Origin: Bacillus sp. USDA818B3_A
GTDB taxonomy: Bacteria; Bacillota; Bacilli; Bacillales; Cytobacillaceae
Length of the DNA: 64,000 bases
Reading direction: 5' to 3'
Assembly: GCF_009928415.1 (NCBI RefSeq)
Contig: NZ_JAABNN010000015.1
Coordinates: 1-64,000, forward strand
Below the pieces are notes generated by a model. The model did not search any database. It was not told the origin of the DNA and was given only the letters and a program-made list of their open reading frames with translations. Numbering within the stretch: position 1 is the first letter of the stretch; every line of letters starts with the position of its first letter. Shown here in pieces: positions 18,296 to 25,173 of this stretch. The position numbers were made by a program, and so were the translations under genes.

Positions 18296-18399
18296 TTTGT
18301 CCACCTCCATTTATCGATTGGTCTAAAAGCACCTTTATCAAATAAAGCAACCAGCTTTTCAATTCCATTAGTACTCCTTTTAATTTTTCTATCTTGTGC
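18292..18399 (-). pseudogene. Fossil C-terminal tip of a toxin
   Basis: Minus-strand frame of 35 codons following a TGA. It contains STNGIEKLVALFDKGAFRPI and ends DKWRWTK with a TGA overlapping the next ATG (ATGA). A globular-looking, aromatic C-terminus without any N-terminus, directly coupled to an immunity-like gene, is what remains when the front of a toxin is lost. The overlapping 64-codon frame in a different register (18252-18446) lacks a ribosome site and is less convincing. Confidence 0.5.
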
Positions 18400-18487
18400 T
18401 CATCTAATTGGTAATTATCTAATGGTTTTTTATTCATATTCTTCATTTTTATCTACTTTTGTAGTGAAATAGGATTGTTTTCAAAAA

Positions 18488-18519
18488 AATCCTTAGCAGT
18501 TTTCAAACCGCTAAGGATT
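18488..18519 (-). terminator. Intrinsic terminator after the toxin A immunity gene
   Basis: A 10-bp stem AATCCTTAGC (18488-18497) with GCTAAGGATT (18510-18519), then a T-run on the minus strand. It ends the transcription unit of toxin A and the 180-residue protein and separates them from the orphan immunity array. Confidence 0.85.
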
Positions 18520-18522
18520 CTT

Positions 18523-19065
18523 TTAATAGGATAAATTTCCCTTTTCGAGCTTTGCATTACTTAAATCAATAAAAAAGTTGACTCTCCCTCTTCCAAAACT
18601 ATCGACATGGTTTTCGTCTCCTTCACACACCACGACAGGAGAATGATTAATATCTGTTAAATATTCCATACTATATCCTGCAGGACTCTTTATTTCAAAC
18701 ACTTCGTCCCCATGGATATCAAAACCAATTATTATATCTTCATGATTTCTATTGATGAGAACTAATATCCTCTTTTCATTTGGATAATAGGATGCTTGCT
18801 TAATATTTTCAACTGCCTTCTTTAGAACTTTCCCATTATGATTCCATTCAATATTCCCCAATGTCTTATCATAACTAAAAAGCAAATCACCGTTATATAA
18901 AAAGCTAAACACCTTTTCAGTAATAAAGTTAGTTCCTGCTTCAACATAAACAATTTCTTCATCTTTCTTTACCATGGCCAAAATAATATTATTAATTGAT
19001 TTATTAATCTCATGTTCAAAATACCAGCTTATCTTATTCTGGTCCCAAGTTAATTTATCAACCAC
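18523..19065 (-). CDS. Hypothetical protein, probable immunity to toxin A
   Basis: A 180-residue soluble protein starting at GTG (19063-19065), 22 nt after the toxin A stop. Repeating beta-hairpin character (VFSFLYNGDLLFSYDKTLGN, KRILVLINRNHEDIIIGFDI) suggests beta-propeller-like or beta-sheet repeats. It shares one short transcription unit with toxin A and is followed at once by a terminator. The family is not recognised; the immunity assignment rests on position. Confidence 0.6.
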   Translation of the reverse strand: MVDKLTWDQNKISWYFEHEINKSINNIILAMVKKDEEIVYVEAGTNFITEKVFSFLYNGDLLFSYDKTLGNIEWNHNGKVLKKAVENIKQASYYPNEKRILVLINRNHEDIIIGFDIHGDEVFEIKSPAGYSMEYLTDINHSPVVVCEGDENHVDSFGRGRVNFFIDLSNAKLEKGNLSY

Positions 19066-19087
19066 TTTAAATGGATACCACCCTTCA

Positions 19088-20872
19088 TTATTCTATCGTT
19101 CGTACGGACACTATTTCTAAATAATCCATCATATTTACACTTCTATCTAATTTAATAAATATCTGACTGGCACCACCTGACAAATATTTATCTGCATTCA
19201 CATCTATCTGTGGTCCGACTGGACCGGTCTGAACCGGCAATTCCTTACCAGCTTTCACCCTATATTCAACAACCACGCTGCAATCTGCTTTCCAATCGGA
19301 CTTTACAGCTAACTGATTCCTCACAAATTCAACACTTGTAATATGATCCTTTGTGGAGAATCTTCCCGGAGTAGTTAAAGGCTGCCCGGATGCCAAAGCC
19401 ATTTGAAAAGTCTCGCCTTCTTTAAGTATTGAATCTTTTGGAACATACCCATCCGGCCATGGCGATTGTTCTTTCACCAATCTAATATAGGCTTCGCTCG
19501 CCTCAGAAGTTGTTAAATTAGGATTTTTTATTAAAAATTCATCCCAGGTATTTTTAGTACCATTTTCTATTGCGTCAGCAATTAATTTTAATTCTTCCTC
19601 GCTAACTGCTGCTCCACCCTTACTGCCATTCAAATTTACTCCATCAATCTTACTAAGCACATCTTTCAGTTTATTCTCCACCGCATGGGTATTCTCTATA
19701 TGATCATGTACCTTCCCAACATCACCGATTTCATCCATTACTAAACCTATTTTCCGAGATGAAGTGATATTTTTCGCTTGTGTAATAGCGTTGTCTACTA
19801 ATCTAGCTGCCTCAAGAGTATCCTTCGCCAGCTTATTTTTCACAACATTTGATGCATCTTTTACAACAGCCGAAGCATTCTTCAGCCGTGTCACGGATTG
19901 TCGGCCAGCTGTTGTAATCATATTATCAATGTGAGTGACTCCCTGATGGAAACCCGCCTTACCACCAGTCTTCAAGCCTATTTGACCGATTGAATCACCC
20001 GCATGTGCAAGACGTACGGTACTGCTAAATTTACTTAAGCCGCTCACACCAGGAACGATGTCCAACGGAGCCAATAACCCGCGGAACCAGCGTTCCCCCG
20101 TTCCAAGCTCCCGGCCAGAGACCCAATCCTTCCCGGAAACTGCCGAGCTCAGTTCCATTGCCCCATAAGCAGCCCCTAAGGCCATTCCTGCCGGTGGACA
20201 GATGAGGGTTGCACCAACAATTACTACTAAAGCGCCCAGCTGCACCCAGAACTCCTTACTTTCCTGTTGATCACCGATTGCTTCATATTGGAACGCACGG
20301 TTATTTAGAGCTGCTTGCTGATATTCTTCCTGGGAAAAATTCTGATCAGAATTCAGCTCTTTCCACGCATCATACTCCAGCTTCATTTGTTCTCCAAAGA
20401 AGTTATCACCGCTGAATAAATCATCCATATTAACTTCTGTTTTGGGAACGGTAAAGGATTGTGCCGGACCGTAAGCGGTATAGACAAATTGTGTATCGGT
20501 GGCTCCAATCCGGTTTTTCGCCGTGTAGTTGGCAATGGTTAAATCCCGCATCGCTTCAACAAACGCATCCATGTCTTGGAAGAATGGCTCATCAATAGTG
20601 CGATCAACAATGTCTCCGACCCTGCCGGTGAAACTATGTAAAACCTCGAAATCCTCAAACAACCCTTGATATTTACTATTTTGACTTGTGTGCTGAAAGG
20701 AAATGACACCATCACTGTCATATTTTGCGATATCACCTTCCGCATCTTCCAAGTTATCATTTAAATCTTTTAGTGTATCAATCATGCCTTTACCCCAGCG
20801 GCCTAGTCCAATTAAATCCCCGATGCCAGCCTTCATCTTTTCCCAATCCGCAGGAATATATTTTACATCCAT
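19088..20872 (-). CDS. T7SS polymorphic toxin A (unassigned C-terminal domain)
   Basis: A 594-residue putative secreted effector. Residues 1 to about 210 form a helical trafficking domain (DVKYIPADWEKMKAGIGDLI). A hydrophobic pre-toxin region around 215-300 follows (ALVVIVGATLICPPAGMALG, then WVSGRELGTGERWFRGLLAP and LDIVPGVSGLSKFSS, PT-TG-like). A variable linker leads to a C-terminal tip (about 475-594) with WPDGYVPKDSILKEGE, EYRVKAGKELPVQTGPVGPQ and YLSGGASQIF. The order of these motifs recalls TNT/ART-type NAD-consuming toxins, but this is only a resemblance. The first 300 residues are nearly identical to toxin B. SD AAGGGGT precedes ATG. Confidence 0.78.
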   Translation of the reverse strand: MDVKYIPADWEKMKAGIGDLIGLGRWGKGMIDTLKDLNDNLEDAEGDIAKYDSDGVISFQHTSQNSKYQGLFEDFEVLHSFTGRVGDIVDRTIDEPFFQDMDAFVEAMRDLTIANYTAKNRIGATDTQFVYTAYGPAQSFTVPKTEVNMDDLFSGDNFFGEQMKLEYDAWKELNSDQNFSQEEYQQAALNNRAFQYEAIGDQQESKEFWVQLGALVVIVGATLICPPAGMALGAAYGAMELSSAVSGKDWVSGRELGTGERWFRGLLAPLDIVPGVSGLSKFSSTVRLAHAGDSIGQIGLKTGGKAGFHQGVTHIDNMITTAGRQSVTRLKNASAVVKDASNVVKNKLAKDTLEAARLVDNAITQAKNITSSRKIGLVMDEIGDVGKVHDHIENTHAVENKLKDVLSKIDGVNLNGSKGGAAVSEEELKLIADAIENGTKNTWDEFLIKNPNLTTSEASEAYIRLVKEQSPWPDGYVPKDSILKEGETFQMALASGQPLTTPGRFSTKDHITSVEFVRNQLAVKSDWKADCSVVVEYRVKAGKELPVQTGPVGPQIDVNADKYLSGGASQIFIKLDRSVNMMDYLEIVSVRTIE

Positions 20873-20933
20873 GCAATTACCCCTTTTTCAGTTCTTTCGG
20901 TGAATCTTAATCACATGCCATTTCATAACAAAA

Positions 20934-20951
20934 GAGTTGCTTCAGCAACTC
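20934..20951 (-). terminator. Intrinsic terminator between toxin units
   Basis: Minus strand GAGTTGC-TGAA-GCAACTC followed by TTTTGTT, about 60 nt upstream of the toxin A start. It appears to close the toxin B/yezG unit, so toxin A would need its own promoter in the remaining 60 nt (weak candidate TTGTTA-16-TAAGAT) or read-through. Confidence 0.65.
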
Positions 20952-21250
20952 ACTCCACATGTAATCAAAATCATCAAACCAATATTCAATGATTAGGAGA
21001 TACTTTCCTATAAATACCATAACATAGTTATCTTCATCCATTTAAGGTGAATTATTACTATGTTTTATAGGCATATTAACCTATCACTTTTTAGATTCTG
21101 TTAAATTTTCTCCCTTATGGCTCGTATTTGAGGAAGGTAATTCTGGATGATAATGGTATGGACAAAAAAACAAAAAGCACCCGTTGCCTAAAAGACATAC
21201 AAATGCTTATGCTAGCTATAGTACAACCATCATGAAGTACGGATTTTCAA
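20952..21250 (-). other. Intergenic region downstream of yezG
   Basis: No convincing gene. An imperfect AAGCATT/GGTGCTT pairing followed by a T-run (about 21160-21208) may be a weak or decayed terminator for yezG. The rest is AT-rich with no recognisable element. Confidence 0.35.
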
Positions 21251-21745
21251 TCAGCTTATATCATTTTTGTTATTAATATATTCTCTAATTAATTTCACAT
21301 CACTTTCTCTTTCTTCATTAGGCAAAATCCCCATATTCTTATACTTCCATATAATTAATCTCTCATAATGATTATAATTATTTTCTTCCTCTAATTTAGT
21401 ATAATCAAAATCAATGTCAACCTTACCAGTCGCATATAACTCAAATGTTAAATTAGTCCAAGGTTCCTGCTTATTTCTTTTAAATTCTTCCCATAACTCT
21501 CTTAAGATGCTGTCAAGATGATTTAATTGATGATCAATTTCTTCTTCATCAATTCCATCCATATCTTCAATATCTAAACTGTATATTGGTTCCTGCTTAT
21601 TCTTTGGATAGTAGAAAAATACTGTTGAATCACTATATTCATCAACTTCTGAATATACCATTACTTTATCCCACGGTTCTGGAATAATTTTGTTTAACTG
21701 TATAGCTATCTTTTGATAAATATTTTCCAATTTCATATTTTTCAT
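21251..21745 (-). CDS. yezG: YezG-family immunity protein paired with toxin B
   Basis: A 164-residue acidic protein with the YezG/DUF600 pattern: LENIYQKIAIQLNKIIPEPW, a hydrophobic FFYYP strand and QEPWTNLTFELYATGKVDID. In B. subtilis YezG neutralises the YeeF nuclease. The ATG immediately follows the toxin B stop codon (TAAATG), and the GGAGG ribosome site lies inside the last codons of the toxin, giving tight coupling. This is a textbook cognate pair with the Endonuclea_NS_2-type toxin upstream. Confidence 0.85.
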   Translation of the reverse strand: MKNMKLENIYQKIAIQLNKIIPEPWDKVMVYSEVDEYSDSTVFFYYPKNKQEPIYSLDIEDMDGIDEEEIDHQLNHLDSILRELWEEFKRNKQEPWTNLTFELYATGKVDIDFDYTKLEEENNYNHYERLIIWKYKNMGILPNEERESDVKLIREYINNKNDIS

Positions 21746-23455
21746 TTACTTTCCTCCATATATATTTTTCAAACTTGCTTTAAATTTTTCCCCATCTATC
21801 TTATATTTTATGTTAAAGCTAATAGGCCTTACAGAATCCCCTTCATATACAGGTTTAATATCAACTGTAACTTTCCGCTTATCTCTTAAAGCTTTTGCCC
21901 AGGCTGATTCCAATTTTTTATAAGCACTTACATTAACATTTCCATTCATTGCAATTATGTTATCAATAAGCGGAGATCCATTAAATTGTGTGCCAATTAA
22001 ATGTCCACCATGATCTCCTTGAGTACTAGGAGCTTTGACTCTATCTTCTCCTCCAGCAGCTAACTGATGCTTACTATTACGTTCTCCCATATCTAATATT
22101 AATTCTCCGGATGCCTTCTCAATTCTTCCTAGGTCATCCGTTTGATACAGATATCCATTCGTTTCATATTTCACATTAGGTTTCAATTTGAATTCATCTA
22201 TAAAGTGACTACCATCTTTAATTACATCATCAACAGCCTTACCAGTGTTACCTGTTGTACCCTTAGCTCCCTCAATATTTATACCCTCGATTTTACTAAT
22301 CAAGTCCCTTATCGTATTTTCAACCACGCGGCTGTTGTCTACAGGCATATACACCTTTTCACCCATTGAAGTGACTGCAAGTCTTTCTGGAGAAGGGATC
22401 GTGTTTTTAGCACCTGTAATGACTGTGTCGGCTAATCTACCTGCTTCAATTATATCCTTTGCGAGCTTGTTTTTCACAACATTAGCCGCATCTTTTATGG
22501 CCACTGAGGCATTATTCAAACGGGTCGCTGATTGCTGACCGGCGTTTTTGATCATATTATCTATATGATTGGCTCCCTGACGGAAATGAGCGAGGCGCAC
22601 CGTGCTGCTAAATTTGCTTAAGCCACTCACACCAGGAACGATGTCAAGCGGAGCCAATAACCCGCGGAACCAGCGTTCACCAGTCCCTAGTTCCCGTCCA
22701 GAGACCCAATCCTTCCCGGAAACCGCCGAGCTCAGTTCCATTGCCCCATAAGCAGCCCCTAAGGCCATTCCTGCCGGTGGACAGATGAGGGTTGCGCCAA
22801 CAATTATTACTAAGGCGCCCAGCTGCACCCAGAACTCCTTACTTTCCTGTTGATCACGGATTGCTTCATATTGAAAGGCACGGTTATTTAGAGCTGCTTG
22901 CTGATATTCTTCCTGGGAAAAGTCCTGGTCCGAATTCAGCTCTTTCCACGCATCGTACTCCATTTTCATATGCCCAGCATAAAAATTATCGCCACTAAAC
23001 AAATCATCGATACTTATTTCAGTCTTAGGAACCTCTAAGGATTGGGAGGCACCGTATCCCCCATAGACAAACTGTGTTTCAGTAGCGCCAATTCGGTTTT
23101 TGGTAGTATAGTTGGAAATCGTTAAGTCCCGCATCACTTCCACAAATGCATCCATGTCTTCATAAAATGGCTGATCAATCGTACGGTCGACAATCTCCCC
23201 CACCTTGCCGGAGAAACCATGTAAAATCTCAAACTCCTCAAACAAACCCTGGTATTTGCTTTTTTGACTTGTGTGATGAAAGGAAACGACACCGTCACGA
23301 TCATATTCTGCGATGTCGCTTTCCACATCTTCAAAGTTATCGCTCAAATCTTTTAGAGTATCAATCATTCCTTTGCCCCAACGGCCAAGACCGATTAAAT
23401 CGCCAATCCCATCCTTCATCTTTTCCCAGTCAGACGGGATATATTTTACATCCAT
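21746..23455 (-). CDS. T7SS DNA/RNA non-specific endonuclease toxin B (YeeF-like)
   Basis: A 569-residue effector. Residues 1 to about 300 match toxin A (helical trafficking domain, hydrophobic pre-toxin and WVSGRELGTGERWF/LDIVPGVSG region). The linker is shorter by about 19 residues than in A after STVRLAH. The C-terminal nuclease domain (about 427-569) is of Endonuclea_NS_2 type: YQTDDLGRIEKASGEL, ERNSKHQLAAGGEDR, the catalytic-region GDHGGHLIGTQFNGSPLIDN (DHGGH at 481-485) and KPVYEGDSVRPISF. ATG 23453-23455 is chosen because the shared N-terminus begins there. It lies 4 nt after the helper gene and is followed directly by its YezG immunity gene. Confidence 0.88.
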   Translation of the reverse strand: MDVKYIPSDWEKMKDGIGDLIGLGRWGKGMIDTLKDLSDNFEDVESDIAEYDRDGVVSFHHTSQKSKYQGLFEEFEILHGFSGKVGEIVDRTIDQPFYEDMDAFVEVMRDLTISNYTTKNRIGATETQFVYGGYGASQSLEVPKTEISIDDLFSGDNFYAGHMKMEYDAWKELNSDQDFSQEEYQQAALNNRAFQYEAIRDQQESKEFWVQLGALVIIVGATLICPPAGMALGAAYGAMELSSAVSGKDWVSGRELGTGERWFRGLLAPLDIVPGVSGLSKFSSTVRLAHFRQGANHIDNMIKNAGQQSATRLNNASVAIKDAANVVKNKLAKDIIEAGRLADTVITGAKNTIPSPERLAVTSMGEKVYMPVDNSRVVENTIRDLISKIEGINIEGAKGTTGNTGKAVDDVIKDGSHFIDEFKLKPNVKYETNGYLYQTDDLGRIEKASGELILDMGERNSKHQLAAGGEDRVKAPSTQGDHGGHLIGTQFNGSPLIDNIIAMNGNVNVSAYKKLESAWAKALRDKRKVTVDIKPVYEGDSVRPISFNIKYKIDGEKFKASLKNIYGGK

Positions 23456-23459
23456 CCCA

Positions 23460-23783
23460 TCATACCCCCAGTTTAGCAATGATTTGTTCGGCAATTGCTT
23501 CATCTGCTTGGATCATTGTATTAAGGATATCAATTACCAATGTTGCAGCACGTGTGTAATTGTCGTGTAAATCCATTACCTTCTGGTTCGCTTCTGCATA
23601 GACCTCCATTGCCTTTTTTGCCTTGCCTTCTTGGTAATAGTCAAGGTTCCCTAACTTTTCAATATTAGGTGCAGCATTGGTCTCTAATTCTATAATAATG
23701 CCTTGTAATAATTGAAAGATGGTGGTAATTTCATCCGGATTAATATTAATAAGGCTAGAACCGCCCCCATCAGCCTTAAGCAT
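23460..23783 (-). CDS. Small helical T7SS effector partner
   Basis: A 107-residue, nearly all-helical acidic protein (DEITTIFQLLQGIIIELETN; later KVMDLHDNYTRAATLVIDIL). No W-x-G turn is obvious. ATG 23781-23783 has GGGGGAG upstream, and the frame overlaps the preceding gene by 8 nt. Small helical proteins encoded just before LXG-type toxins commonly bind the toxin N-terminus for export. That role is inferred here from size, composition and position. Confidence 0.65.
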   Translation of the reverse strand: MLKADGGGSSLININPDEITTIFQLLQGIIIELETNAAPNIEKLGNLDYYQEGKAKKAMEVYAEANQKVMDLHDNYTRAATLVIDILNTMIQADEAIAEQIIAKLGV

Positions 23784-24483
23784 AGACTCTCTCCCCCTTG
23801 TAAGGAAACTCCAGTTCATCAAATAGGACTTTCAAGAACCAATATTGACTAGCATGGTAATATTTCTTATTCACAGCATCGACCATGATTAGCTTCTCGT
23901 CTTTCGTAAAAATCAGCCACTGCTGATAATAGTGCCAATTAAATCGATCTTTCTGTTCCTCCTTAAGATGGAAGAATTCTAGATTCATAAACATCTGCTC
24001 AGGCTCAAAGCCTTCGGTCTCACGTCTTTCCTGGTTCGATAATTCTATTTTTAAGAATGTTTTTTCCTTTTCCGCCGGCTCTCTGACAATCAAAGGAAAT
24101 TGTTCACACAACATTTTCAGCATGATAGCCTTAGAAGTAACCCGTAACTGGTACTCTCCCTGCTTTGCCGTTTCTACCAGCACAATCAGCTCGTCGCTTT
24201 CCTTCTCTCTAAAAGCGAACATGAGGTTATTAATCCGTACATATTTCTCGCTTTGATGGTAATACTCCACGGTTTGAATGATAATTGCCCCGTTTTTCGT
24301 AATTTTACCGTCCGTCGTAATGATTCCCTTATCTATCAGCCGAACATGTGCCTCTTTAAACACCTCTTCGCCCTGCAGCTGAAAAATTTCTTTTTCCGGC
24401 AGGCCAAATAGGACATTTCCCCCAAAGGCAGCTGCTAACAGATAAAGCTCTGGGGCCGTGAATACGTCTGTAGATGGACTCAT
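23776..24483 (-). CDS. EspG-like / DUF5081-type T7SS accessory protein
   Basis: A 235-residue soluble protein. The N-terminal segment TAPELYLLAAAFGGNVLFGL with the following LIDKGIITTDGKITKNG reads like a winged-helix start. The rest alternates strands and helices (YVRINNLMFAFREKESDELI). The layout recalls EspG chaperones of mycobacterial ESX loci and the DUF5081-type proteins of Listeria T7SS loci; this is inference from pattern and position. The ATG overlaps the preceding WXG-like gene stop (ATGA). It probably acts as a cytoplasmic chaperone for an effector pair. Confidence 0.55.
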   Translation of the reverse strand: MSPSTDVFTAPELYLLAAAFGGNVLFGLPEKEIFQLQGEEVFKEAHVRLIDKGIITTDGKITKNGAIIIQTVEYYHQSEKYVRINNLMFAFREKESDELIVLVETAKQGEYQLRVTSKAIMLKMLCEQFPLIVREPAEKEKTFLKIELSNQERRETEGFEPEQMFMNLEFFHLKEEQKDRFNWHYYQQWLIFTKDEKLIMVDAVNKKYYHASQYWFLKVLFDELEFPYKGERVYA

Positions 24484-24782
24484 CCTAGATTCCTCACTTC
24501 TCTTACCGAAGCATCCTGTAGGAAATCATCGAAATAACCTTCAAGGCTATTTAAAGCTTTTGTCTGTTTTGACACTGCGGATTTCATATCATGGTGATAC
24601 TTCTGAATGATTTCAAGATAAGTTAAAAAGGCATCCCTTGATTTCCCGCTCCATTCTGCGGCATTCAGGTAGGAAATCAATTGTTCACATTGGTCATATG
24701 TTTTCTCAACTGATTGTTCCAATGCCTTGGCTGCGGCCCTCGCTTCATTTACCTTATCTCCGTCAATTCTAACGCTCCCCAC
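24480..24782 (-). CDS. WXG100-like protein (EsxB/YwqI type)
   Basis: A 100-residue helical hairpin protein with the turn motif W44-S-G46 in LNAAEWSGKSRDAFLTYLEI, as in ESAT-6/WXG100 proteins. GTG start (24780-24782) with GGAGGG eight bases upstream; it overlaps the previous gene by 14 nt. It is distinct from esxA at the head of the locus, so the locus encodes two WXG-type proteins. Likely a secreted or co-secreted partner of the toxins. Confidence 0.75.
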   Translation of the reverse strand: MGSVRIDGDKVNEARAAAKALEQSVEKTYDQCEQLISYLNAAEWSGKSRDAFLTYLEIIQKYHHDMKSAVSKQTKALNSLEGYFDDFLQDASVREVRNLG

Positions 24783-25173
24783 TGATCAATCCCTCCAGTT
24801 TCTCTTTTAGCTCTTTTAGTTCCCTTTCCCTTCTGGCTCTTTCAGCCTCTTCCTCTCTAATGGCTTGGTTTTTATAATGCACATATCTTTCATAAGCTTT
24901 ATCTTTAGCAGCAACAAGGGAATACCGATGTTCTTGATCCAGTTGAAAATACTGCAGCAATTTCGCATTTAATTGTTTACGGCTGCTTTCAAAATCATTC
25001 GAAGGTATATCAGAGTTAGATAGATTTGGAACTGTGCCTATATAGGAACTATATGCCGAATTGGCCTCGGAAACTTTTTTGTCATGCTCAGAAATGGCAC
25101 TTATAAGTTTTTCGTACAGCTCATGATAATCATCACGCTTTTTCTCGGTTGCTGTTTTAAACCAATCAAACAC
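24769..25173 (-). CDS. Coiled-coil T7SS accessory protein
   Basis: A 134-residue soluble protein, strongly helical. An N-terminal ISEHDKKVSEANSAYSSYIG region is followed by a long charged coiled coil (NQAIREEEAERARRERELKE). GTG start; the frame overlaps the essC stop by 8 nt. Proteins of this size follow essC in Staphylococcus and Listeria loci (EsaC/DUF5082-like positions). The specific family is uncertain. Confidence 0.55.
   Translation of the reverse strand: MFDWFKTATEKKRDDYHELYEKLISAISEHDKKVSEANSAYSSYIGTVPNLSNSDIPSNDFESSRKQLNAKLLQYFQLDQEHRYSLVAAKDKAYERYVHYKNQAIREEEAERARRERELKELKEKLEGLISGER

Noticed and set aside
18252..18446. 64-codon minus-strand frame beginning KNMNKKPLDNYQ
   Set aside because: No good ribosome site; it overlaps the next gene and a better toxin-tip remnant in another frame. 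It could still be part of the same decay.
19088..23455. Calling the toxin N-termini canonical LXG domains
   Set aside because: The N-terminal 200 residues are helical and occupy the LXG place, but I could not see a clear LXG motif, so only a trafficking-domain role is claimed.
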